A DNA stretch of 5,795 bases from an uncultured Christensenellaceae bacterium (lineage in GTDB: Bacteria; Bacillota; Clostridia; Christensenellales; UBA1242), in contig CATLDS010000043.1 of the NCBI GenBank assembly GCA_949902685.1, positions 1 through 5,795 on the forward strand. The letters are read 5' to 3'. Every line of letters begins with the position of its first letter. Positions within the stretch are counted from its first letter, which is position 1. Shown here piece by piece: positions 1 to 4,433 of the stretch. The translations under genes were made by a program, and so were the position numbers. The notes beneath the pieces are model-generated. The model was not told the DNA's origin, did no database searches, and saw only the letters and a program-made list of their open reading frames with translations.

Positions 1-182
1 GTGGTTTTATCAAGATACTTAATCTTCAAATCTGTGCCAATTACAGACAGGACCTCACGTTTTAACTGAAAAACCATTTCATCAACACCAAAACTTACGA
101 CCGATTTAATACCTTCAAGATACAAAAACCTACCGCCAAGATTAATCATGCGGTAGTTAGTAGATATATTGGTATCTGTCAT
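1..182 (-). CDS. yabP: YabP-like sporulation protein, N-terminal part (runs off left edge)
   Basis: This is an open reading frame with no stop before the window edge, so only the first 60 residues are visible. From the ATG at 182 the protein starts MTDTNISTNYRMINL and continues with the YabP/YqfC pattern. That pattern is a short hydrophobic strand (LGGRFLYLEG), a V-x-SF-x-x-x-E turn near residues 28-35, a variable strand, then VIGTDLKIKYLD near residues 48-58, which matches the family's 'G-x-x-L-x-I-x-x-L' end. YabP is needed for spore coat assembly in Bacillus and is expressed in the mother cell; that role is family knowledge. Residue 43 is Glu where relatives usually have Gly. In-frame ATGs at 203, 206 and 212 would add 7 to 10 residues. 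I chose 182 because a weak GAG lies six bases upstream and the N-terminal length then fits the family. It lies 63 bases after the 97-residue gene on the same strand and may be cotranscribed with it. YqfC is the alternative, but the S-F-x-x-x-E turn favours YabP. Confidence 0.72.
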   Translation of the reverse strand, partial: MTDTNISTNYRMINLGGRFLYLEGIKSVVSFGVDEMVFQLKREVLSVIGTDLKIKYLDKT

Positions 183-205
183 AAATTTCTCTATCTCGCC
201 CATCA

Positions 206-236
206 TGCTCATACAAAAACATATGAAATATGAGCA
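206..236. repeat. 8-bp inverted repeat at the yabP translation start
   Basis: TGCTCATA (206-213) and TATGAGCA (229-236) are perfect inverted copies separated by 15 bases. On the minus strand the hairpin lies between the stop of the 97-residue gene and the chosen yabP ATG, and its 3' arm covers the alternative ATGs at 206 and 212. The T-run on that strand (243-237 region) comes before the hairpin rather than after it, so it does not look like an intrinsic terminator. It could be an operator or an RNA structure that limits yabP translation; this is inference. Confidence 0.4.
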
Positions 237-245
237 AAAAAAAGA

Positions 246-539
246 CTACTTAAATTCAATATTAAATCTTTTTATAGTATCTTTGCATATTTCTTCTGGT
301 AGATACATTCCAAAATCTAATGCCCTAAGCATTACCTTCTCACACTCTTCATCTCGAATTTCTAAGACACAGTTAATCAATGCTTCTTTGTAATCTTTAA
401 AAGCTTTGACATTAGCATCACCTATCTTCTTCAAGAATTTATTTTCAAAATCCGTAAATCCAAAGAAATCTGCTATCCTTTCACTAACCTCTTTAGCGTC
501 AGCTGGACGTATAAATGACCTAAAAAAATCCTTTCTCAT
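246..539 (-). CDS. Unrecognised 97-residue charged protein
   Basis: I do not recognise this family. The frame is well supported as a gene: it opens with ATG, has an almost ideal SD (AAAGGAGG at 557-550, nine bases before the ATG) and is preceded by a strong promoter. The product is 97 residues, rich in Lys, Glu, Asp and Phe, with no signal peptide, no membrane segment and no metal-binding Cys pattern (the Cys at 57, 65 and 85 are scattered). Residues 14-27, 44-60 and 62-75 look like amphipathic helices, suggesting a small soluble all-alpha protein. It is divergent from the two-HTH regulator across 115 bp and sits just upstream of yabP. The position upstream of yabP is often held by a small S4-domain RNA-binding gene in Bacillota, but I see no S4 motif here. 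Function unknown. Confidence 0.8.
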   Translation of the reverse strand: MRKDFFRSFIRPADAKEVSERIADFFGFTDFENKFLKKIGDANVKAFKDYKEALINCVLEIRDEECEKVMLRALDFGMYLPEEICKDTIKRFNIEFK

Positions 540-558
540 TTAATTTGAGCCTCCTTTT

Positions 559-593
559 GTATAAAATAATACATATTTTTACAAAATTGTCAA
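559..593 (-). promoter_or_regulatory. Sigma-A-type promoter of the 97-residue gene
   Basis: On the minus strand a perfect -35 TTGACA (593-588) is separated by 16 bp from TATTAT (571-566, five of six to consensus). Transcription should start near 559-560, leaving a leader of about 20 bases that carries the AAAGGAGG ribosome binding site. A TGTAT-N6-ATACA inverted repeat (558-573) lies across the -10 and could bind a repressor, possibly the divergent HTH protein; that last point is inference. Confidence 0.72.
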
Positions 594-609
594 ATAATAT
601 TCCCACATT

Positions 610-642
610 CCCTATAAAAATAATGAAAATTTTTATTTTGGG
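610..642 (+). promoter_or_regulatory. Imperfect palindrome upstream of the HTH gene, candidate operator
   Basis: ATAAAAAT (614-621) and ATTTTTAT (629-636) are perfect inverted copies around a seven-base centre. Outside them CCC (610-612) faces GGG (640-642) across a small internal loop, giving an 11-pair symmetric element. It covers the best -10 candidate for the HTH gene (TATAAA, 613-618), and it ends 12 bases before the ATG. The position suits autorepression by a dimeric XRE-type regulator. An RNA hairpin is the alternative. The matching -35 (TTGTCA, 587-592) is 20 bp from the -10, longer than ideal, so the promoter itself is uncertain. Confidence 0.42.
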
Positions 643-654
643 TAGATTAATACT

Positions 655-1083
655 ATGAAAAGTCTGTCGACAAGATTGAAAGAACTAATGCAATTGGATG
701 ATAAAAGTATTGATGATATCCAAAAATATTTATCTATTAATAGCAATTCTATTATTTATGATTGGCTCGATGACGTAAGTACACCAAGATTTCATAATGT
801 CATAAAGTTAGCCGACCTATTCAATTGTTCTATTGATTACATTTTAAATATAACAGACAATTTAGAAAAAGTAAGTACCAAAGAATTACCCTCTTTTCGT
901 AATCAATTCAAGAAAGTTGTCTATGATAGAAATTTTACTCAAAACAAAATTATTAATGATAAAATACTTTCTCACGGACATATTGCAACAATTAACAAAA
1001 ATCGTTATTTATCGACAGAAAATATGATAAAACTTGCAGATTATCTAGGTGTTAGTATTGATTTCTTAGTTGGTAGAGGATAA
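655..1083 (+). CDS. Transcriptional regulator with two XRE-type HTH units
   Basis: The 142-residue protein seems to be almost entirely two tandem HTH units of the XRE/Cro-CI type. Unit one spans about residues 5-67 and unit two about 81-142. Each ends in the same signature: VIKLADLFNCSIDYIL at 49-64 and MIKLADYLGVSIDFLV at 124-139. The IKLAD and SID elements are offset by exactly 75 residues, which indicates an internal duplication. In normal XRE proteins this C-terminal signature follows one HTH and packs behind it. The predicted recognition helices (near 29-39 and 107-116) lack the usual Ser/Thr-rich pattern, so the unit boundaries there are less certain. No effector or membrane domain is present. 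The start has only a weak SD (GGG 13 bases upstream). It is the only plus-strand gene here, divergent from the 97-residue gene, and probably regulates itself and perhaps that neighbour. Target genes are unknown. Confidence 0.85.
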   Translation: MKSLSTRLKELMQLDDKSIDDIQKYLSINSNSIIYDWLDDVSTPRFHNVIKLADLFNCSIDYILNITDNLEKVSTKELPSFRNQFKKVVYDRNFTQNKIINDKILSHGHIATINKNRYLSTENMIKLADYLGVSIDFLVGRG

Positions 1084-1121
1084 TTTTCGACCAAATACAT
1101 TATATTATCATAAATTACTAC

Positions 1122-1153
1122 AAAAAAAGACTTCTTACTTAGAAGTCTTTTTT
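1122..1153. terminator. Bidirectional terminator shared by the HTH and ABC-F genes
   Basis: AAAAAAGACTTCT (1123-1135) and AGAAGTCTTTTTT (1141-1153) form a perfect 13-bp stem with a five-base loop. Flanking A and T tracts give a U-run in either direction. It ends the convergent plus-strand HTH gene (stop at 1083) and the minus-strand ABC-F gene. The stop codon of the ABC-F gene (TAA, 1137-1135) lies at the loop and the first base of the distal arm, so the last coding bases form the 5' arm of that gene's terminator. Confidence 0.92.
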
Positions 1154-2724
1154 AACTGGGTCTCTACATAAGTATCATAATCGGTCTCACTGTCATATTC
1201 GACTGTCTTGTTGATACGTATGATGCGATTGGCCACAGTGGACATTATCTCTTCATCATGTGTAGAGAATATCATACAACCGTCAAATTTCTCCATACCT
1301 TTATTAAGTGCGGTGATTGATTCTAGATCAAGGTGGTTGGTAGGTTCATCCAGTAATAAGAAATTACCACTCTGCAACATCATGCGTGCTAACATACAGC
1401 GAACTTTCTCTCCACCAGACAATACCTTAGCACGTTTCTCAGCCTCTTCCCCACTAAACAGCATTCTACCTAACCATGAGCGTAAGAATGTAGCATCATT
1501 TTCCTTAGTGAACTGACCTATCCATTCTACTAATGTAAGGTCACAATTCTCAAAATAATCATTATTATTCTGTGGCAGATAAGTAGGAGTGATGGTCTTA
1601 CCCCACTTCACCTCGCCTTTGTAATCCGTATCTTTACCTGAAAGTATATCAAATAAAGCGGTCACCACATTACTATTATTAGACATGATTGCAATCTTAT
1701 TGTCAGGACGAACGGTAAACGATACATTCTCAAATAATCCCGGTTTAGTCAAATTCTTCACAAACAATATGTCATTACCTATGCGTTGTTCAAATTTAAA
1801 ATCAATATATGGATATTTTCTACTACTTGGCTTAATGTCCTCTATTGTTAGACGTTCAAGTTCTTTCTTCCTACTCGTAGCTTGTTTCGATTTCGAGGCA
1901 TTAGCAGCAAATCTAGCAATGAAGTCTTGCAACTCTTTCGCACGTTGCTCTGCTTTCTTATTCTGTTCTTTCTGCTGTTTCAATGCCAACTGGCTAGATT
2001 CGTACCAGAAATCATAGTTACCAAGATACAAATTAATCTTACCATAATCTATATCGCACACGTGAGTACACACTTTATTTAAGAAGTGTCGATTGTGACT
2101 TACTATGATTATAGTGTTCTCAAAGTTTAATATAAAGTCCTCTAACCAACGTATTGTCTTAATATCCAAATTGTTGGTAGGCTCGTCTAGAATTAGGTTA
2201 TCAGGATTAGAGAAAAGAGCCTGTGCAAGCAACACTTTTACCTTAATTTTACTATCAACGTTACCCATTAATTCGTAATGTAATTCTTTCGGTATATCTA
2301 GTGAATTTAACAAACTCTCTGCATCGCTCTCTGCATCCCAACCGTTTAGTTCCATAAATTCTGCTTCCAATTCGCCAAGTTTAACACCATCTTCTTCGGT
2401 AAAATCGGTTTTCTGGTAATACACCTCTTTTTCATCCATTATCTCGACTAATCTCTTATGCCCCATAAGCACTGTACGCAAAACTGTACAATCATTATAT
2501 TTCTCTTGGTTCTGCTCGAGTACTGACAATCGCTCCTTATTAGGAATTGAAACGTCTCCCTTACTTGGCTCTAATTCGCCCGACAAAACTTTCATAAAAG
2601 TAGACTTACCCGCACCGTTAGCACCAATCACACCATAGCAATTACCTTTAGTGAACTTAAGGTTAACCTCATCGAATAATTTTCTACTACCAAATTGAAC
2701 TGCAACATTATTAACTGTAATCAT
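1135..2724 (-). CDS. ABC-F family ATPase, YkpA/YbiT type
   Basis: This 529-residue protein has two ATP-binding cassettes and no membrane segments, the layout of ABC-F proteins that act on the ribosome. NBD1 has Walker A GANGAGKS (34-41), Walker B LILDEPT (177-183) and switch SHN (209-211). A charged linker (about 241-303) ends in the Gram-positive YkpA-like ASKSKQATSRKK and PSSRKYPY. NBD2 has YLPQ (382-385), an intact signature LSGGEK (435-440), LLLDEPTNHLD (456-466) and STHD (487-490). Length and motif order match YkpA/YbiT. Two elements are strongly degenerate: the NBD1 signature region reads VDSKIK (156-161) and the NBD2 P-loop region reads MSNNSNVVTA (347-356), with no Gly-Lys-Ser/Thr. 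Both belong to the same composite ATP site, so only the site made of NBD1 Walker A and NBD2 LSGGE looks complete. The ATG at 2724 has a good SD (AAGGAG, 2735-2730). Ribosome binding is inferred from the family. It is not evidence of antibiotic resistance. Confidence 0.95.
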   Translation of the reverse strand: MITVNNVAVQFGSRKLFDEVNLKFTKGNCYGVIGANGAGKSTFMKVLSGELEPSKGDVSIPNKERLSVLEQNQEKYNDCTVLRTVLMGHKRLVEIMDEKEVYYQKTDFTEEDGVKLGELEAEFMELNGWDAESDAESLLNSLDIPKELHYELMGNVDSKIKVKVLLAQALFSNPDNLILDEPTNNLDIKTIRWLEDFILNFENTIIIVSHNRHFLNKVCTHVCDIDYGKINLYLGNYDFWYESSQLALKQQKEQNKKAEQRAKELQDFIARFAANASKSKQATSRKKELERLTIEDIKPSSRKYPYIDFKFEQRIGNDILFVKNLTKPGLFENVSFTVRPDNKIAIMSNNSNVVTALFDILSGKDTDYKGEVKWGKTITPTYLPQNNNDYFENCDLTLVEWIGQFTKENDATFLRSWLGRMLFSGEEAEKRAKVLSGGEKVRCMLARMMLQSGNFLLLDEPTNHLDLESITALNKGMEKFDGCMIFSTHDEEIMSTVANRIIRINKTVEYDSETDYDTYVETQLKKTSK

Positions 2725-2738
2725 TATTACTCCTTATC

Positions 2739-2774
2739 CTAAAGTAGATTAGCATAAAAAAAAGATTTTGGCAA
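2739..2774 (-). promoter_or_regulatory. Promoter of the ABC-F gene, overlapping the PAP2 terminator
   Basis: TTGCCA (2774-2769, five of six to the -35 consensus) is 17 bp from an extended -10, TGC then TAATCT (2754-2746). Transcription should start near 2739, followed by the SD AAGGAG (2735-2730) and the ATG at 2724. The -35 lies in the distal arm of the terminator of the upstream PAP2 gene, so the two signals share bases. The -10 hexamer itself is weak; the TG extension is the main support. Confidence 0.5.
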
Positions 2775-2788
2775 GTCTAATACTTGCC
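2756..2788 (-). terminator. Intrinsic terminator of the PAP2 gene
   Basis: GGCAAGT (2788-2782) and ACTTGCC (2776-2770) form a perfect 7-bp stem with a five-base loop ATTAG. That loop contains the TAG stop of the PAP2 gene. A run of eight T follows after a six-base gap (2763-2756). The gap between stem and U-run makes it weaker than a standard terminator. Confidence 0.62.
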
Positions 2789-3427
2789 GATTTTACTGAA
2801 TGTAATGGTTTTAAACATTTTATATATCGCAACTGTAAGTATTATGAATGCGATGCCCGCTAGCCAGCCAGCCAAAATATCGCTAGCATAATGTACGCCT
2901 AGATACACCCTACTAAATCCAGTCATTAAAATTATAATAGATAATATTATTGAAGATAAAACTTTCGTAACTTTTGGTTTATTACTAACTGATAAGAAAT
3001 ATATAATTAGACCGAATACAAGTATACTAAGCATAGCATGAGCAGACGGAAAACTATGTCCTATCTCCTCTATAATCATTAAATCTGTCGGTCTAGGTCT
3101 ACGAATAATTGATTTGACTACCAAATTGAATACTGATGCCAACACTAGCCCTAACATGCTAGATAGTCCAATCCTTTTATCTCTAACAAATATCAGCATT
3201 AATAGTACTACAATTACTAGAAAATAGAACTGACCGAAATATGTGAAAACCTTAAAAAATCCATTCCAAAAATCAGTACGCACACCAACTACAAAGTTAT
3301 TCAATCTATCAACAAAAAACATATGTCTATTAATAACTAAAATAGCCATTACAAAAAACACACTTAAACTAAGTATTAATAGAATTGTAGATAGAATAAA
3401 TACAAGTGGTTTTCTTCGATTTTCCAT
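2777..3427 (-). CDS. PAP2-family membrane phosphatase
   Basis: This is an integral membrane phosphatase of the type 2 phosphatidic acid phosphatase family. All three active-site motifs are present, numbered from the ATG at 3427: K-x6-RP at 105-113, PSAH at 127-130 and SR-x5-H-x3-D at 172-183. The two His and the Arg residues are those used for phosphoryl transfer. About six hydrophobic segments (near 7-32, 68-81, 87-104, 132-146, 154-170, 184-202) and 216 residues fit the usual size of bacterial PAP2 enzymes. Typical substrates are undecaprenyl pyrophosphate, phosphatidic acid or phosphatidylglycerol phosphate; the sequence does not show which. An upstream GTG at 3442 would add five residues, but it overlaps a probable promoter and neither start has an SD, so I prefer the ATG. 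The gene lies alone between two terminators. Confidence 0.93.
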   Translation of the reverse strand: MENRRKPLVFILSTILLILSLSVFFVMAILVINRHMFFVDRLNNFVVGVRTDFWNGFFKVFTYFGQFYFLVIVVLLMLIFVRDKRIGLSSMLGLVLASVFNLVVKSIIRRPRPTDLMIIEEIGHSFPSAHAMLSILVFGLIIYFLSVSNKPKVTKVLSSIILSIIILMTGFSRVYLGVHYASDILAGWLAGIAFIILTVAIYKMFKTITFSKIGKY

Positions 3428-3461
3428 ATCTAAATTATACACCTAAATATCAATTTTACAA
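3427..3461 (-). promoter_or_regulatory. Promoter of the PAP2 gene, predicted start on the ATG
   Basis: TTGTAA (3461-3456, four of six) is 16 bp from a perfect -10 TATAAT (3439-3434). The expected transcription start is at 3427, which is the A of the ATG, so the transcript would be leaderless. No SD is visible before either possible start codon. The perfect -10 just after the nrdR terminator supports a separate transcription unit; the exact start is inference. Confidence 0.6.
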
Positions 3462-3477
3462 TCATTTTAATATGTTT

Positions 3478-3511
3478 AAAAGAAAAAATTTAATGCTCAC
3501 ACATTAAATTT
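3478..3511 (-). terminator. Intrinsic terminator of nrdR
   Basis: AAATTTAATG (3511-3502) and CATTAAATTT (3495-3486) form a perfect 10-bp stem around a six-base loop TGTGAG. A T-rich tail TTTTTTCTTTT runs to 3478. The last two bases of the nrdR stop codon TAA (3512-3510) are the first pairs of the stem. The stem is AT-rich, so the hairpin is less stable than most. Confidence 0.8.
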
Positions 3512-3944
3512 ATCTATTAATAAATCTCCTAACTCCATCAAAGTTATCACAATCAGTATGCTGAATATAATATACGAGACATGCCATATTGCTAACCTCT
3601 ATTAGAACATCAAGAGCAATCTTCACTATATCCTTAGTGCTAATCTCTTGCTTTTGAAGTGAAAGCAATCTAGACTCTATCTTATCTACAATATTATCTA
3701 CACTAGCACCGCTATCTACACAATAAGTAGCATATCTAATACTCTCGGCTAATTTCTCAGTCTTGAATGGTTCACGTACGTTATCTACATTAGTAACCAC
3801 CATAGGATTGGTCTCTACTGTCTCATATGTAGTGAAACGCTTACCACAACGAAGGCACTCTCTACGTCTACGAATACTCGTATCCTTGAGATACCTACTA
3901 TCCACCACTTTGCTCTCATTGTTGCTACAGAAAATACATTTCAT
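3510..3944 (-). CDS. nrdR: Ribonucleotide reductase repressor NrdR
   Basis: NrdR senses ATP and dATP and represses ribonucleotide reductase genes. The 144-residue product has the N-terminal zinc ribbon with C3, C6, C30 and C33, followed by the hallmark VVDSR (13-17), IRRRREC (24-30) and GKRFTTYE (34-41). The ATP-cone follows at about 49-135, with VREPFKTEKL (56-65) matching its nucleotide-binding start. The family is usually about 150 residues. The C-terminal part is unusual: the highly conserved 'VRFASVYRxF' stretch is replaced by YYIQHTDCDNF at 125-135, although the following F-D-G-V-x-x-F still aligns. The start has a GA-rich SD (AGAGGGG, 3958-3952). It follows ylmC, as in many Clostridia, but with its own promoter and terminator. 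Confidence 0.96.
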   Translation of the reverse strand: MKCIFCSNNESKVVDSRYLKDTSIRRRRECLRCGKRFTTYETVETNPMVVTNVDNVREPFKTEKLAESIRYATYCVDSGASVDNIVDKIESRLLSLQKQEISTKDIVKIALDVLIEVSNMACLVYYIQHTDCDNFDGVRRFINR

Positions 3945-3957
3945 AATTCTTCCCCTC

Positions 3958-3966
3958 TTATAGTGT
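3958..3966. promoter_or_regulatory. NrdR-box-like half-site, copy 1
   Basis: TTATAGTGT contains TATAGTGT, which fits the right half of the published NrdR box (acaCwAtATaTwGtgt) at every position. The left half is not conserved. It lies in the predicted nrdR leader, next to the SD. An identical nine-base copy lies 67 bp away at 4025-4033. Possible autoregulation site; weak on its own. Confidence 0.3.
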
Positions 3967-3983
3967 AATAAAAAAACACCTTA

Positions 3984-4019
3984 TATTTTTATTATGGCAC
4001 ATTTCGACAAAAATACCAA
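3984..4019 (-). promoter_or_regulatory. Promoter of nrdR with extended -10
   Basis: TTGGTA (4019-4014) is 17 bp from CATAAT (3996-3991, five of six). TGC directly precedes the -10, giving an extended -10 element. Transcription should start near 3984, about 40 bases before the ATG. A 6-bp inverted repeat ACATTT/AAATGT (3999-4004 and 4018-4023) brackets the spacer and the -35 edge. It may be an operator. Confidence 0.65.
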
Positions 4020-4024
4020 ATGTT

Positions 4025-4033
4025 TTATAGTGT
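4025..4033. promoter_or_regulatory. NrdR-box-like half-site, copy 2
   Basis: This is a second exact TTATAGTGT, in the same orientation as the copy at 3958-3966. It lies five bases upstream of the nrdR -35. Read with the eight bases on its left, 11 of 16 positions match the NrdR box, with all mismatches in the left half. Confidence 0.3.
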
Positions 4034-4049
4034 TTTTTCAATTTATTAT

Positions 4050-4382
4050 TTATTTTCCGTACTGATTTTCACCCAATGCTATGATGTTATCTCTATGATG
4101 ATCTTTCTTCGGCTTTGGTTTATCTTTATGCGAATTATCATCAATATATAGTTCTACTAAAATGACATCAACACCAATTTTACATATACAATCGAATGGG
4201 ATGAAAATATCCTTACCACCCTTGAATAATCCTAGAAAGCCAGAGTTTGGTTGTGGCACGATGAAACCCAGAGTACACGCACTAACAATGTCAAAGATAA
4301 CATCTGTGATATGCCCCAGACATTTACCATCTACGGTATTAATTACTTGCTTGCATTTCAACTCAAGGAAAGAAACTTCCAT
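4050..4382 (-). CDS. ylmC: YlmC/YmxH-family PRC-barrel protein
   Basis: The protein is a small PRC-barrel protein of the YlmC/YmxH family, often labelled a sporulation protein; its molecular role is not established. The PRC-barrel covers about residues 1-79: SFLELKCKQVIN, then DGKCLGHITDVIFDI, a core strand LGFIVPQ, and the family-typical GFLGLFKGG-KDIFIPFDCICKIGVDVILVEL (48-78). No signal peptide or membrane segment is seen. At 110 residues it is longer than most relatives, which end soon after the barrel; the extra tail (80-110) is rich in Lys, Asp and His (HKDKPKPKKDHH). The ATG has no SD, and the best promoter predicts a two-base leader. Its position just upstream of nrdR is common in Clostridia. 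In many of those genomes the gene before it is sigG, but here it is a GyrA-family gene. Confidence 0.88.
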   Translation of the reverse strand: MEVSFLELKCKQVINTVDGKCLGHITDVIFDIVSACTLGFIVPQPNSGFLGLFKGGKDIFIPFDCICKIGVDVILVELYIDDNSHKDKPKPKKDHHRDNIIALGENQYGK

Positions 4383-4383
4383 A

Positions 4384-4420
4384 TTAACTATTTATGTTAA
4401 AATATGAAATAAAATGTCAA
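4384..4420 (-). promoter_or_regulatory. Promoter candidate for ylmC
   Basis: A perfect -35 TTGACA (4420-4415) lies 18 bp from CATAAA (4396-4391, four of six). The expected start is near 4384, two bases before the ATG, which would make the transcript leaderless. A TTAAC-N7-GTTAA inverted repeat overlaps the -10. No terminator is visible after the topoisomerase gene, so read-through from it is also possible. Confidence 0.45.
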
Positions 4421-4433
4421 AATTTAAGAATTA

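Larger units (their letters stand above)
3971..4038 (-). repeat. Long-range inverted repeat enclosing the nrdR promoter
   Basis: AAAAAACAC (3971-3979) and GTGTTTTTT (4030-4038) are perfect 9-bp inverted copies 50 bp apart. With a two-base bulge the pairing extends by four more bases. In a transcript reading through from ylmC it would form a long-loop hairpin ending in a U-run, so it could act as the ylmC terminator. No simpler terminator is visible after ylmC. A chance A-tract/T-tract match is possible in such AT-rich DNA. Confidence 0.35.

Noticed and set aside
195..230. Sigma-E promoter before yabP
   Set aside because: A good -35-like TCATATT is present, but no convincing CATACAnT -10 is found at 13-15 bp, so it was not listed.
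206..245. Terminator between the 97-residue gene and yabP
   Set aside because: There is a hairpin and a T-run, but the T-run precedes the hairpin in the direction of transcription.
1208..2082. Plus-strand open frames opposite the ABC-F gene
   Set aside because: They lie wholly within the antisense of a convincing coding gene, have no family motifs and no good SD.
1135..2724. Antibiotic-resistance ABC-F (ribosome protection) gene
   Set aside because: The linker and overall motifs match the housekeeping YkpA/YbiT group, without the long linker of resistance types.
3540..3572. A frameshift explaining the altered NrdR C-terminus
   Set aside because: I read the other two frames across this stretch: one meets stops at once, and the other gives a hydrophobic run that does not restore FASVYR. 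The downstream F-D-G-V-x-x-F is in the original frame.
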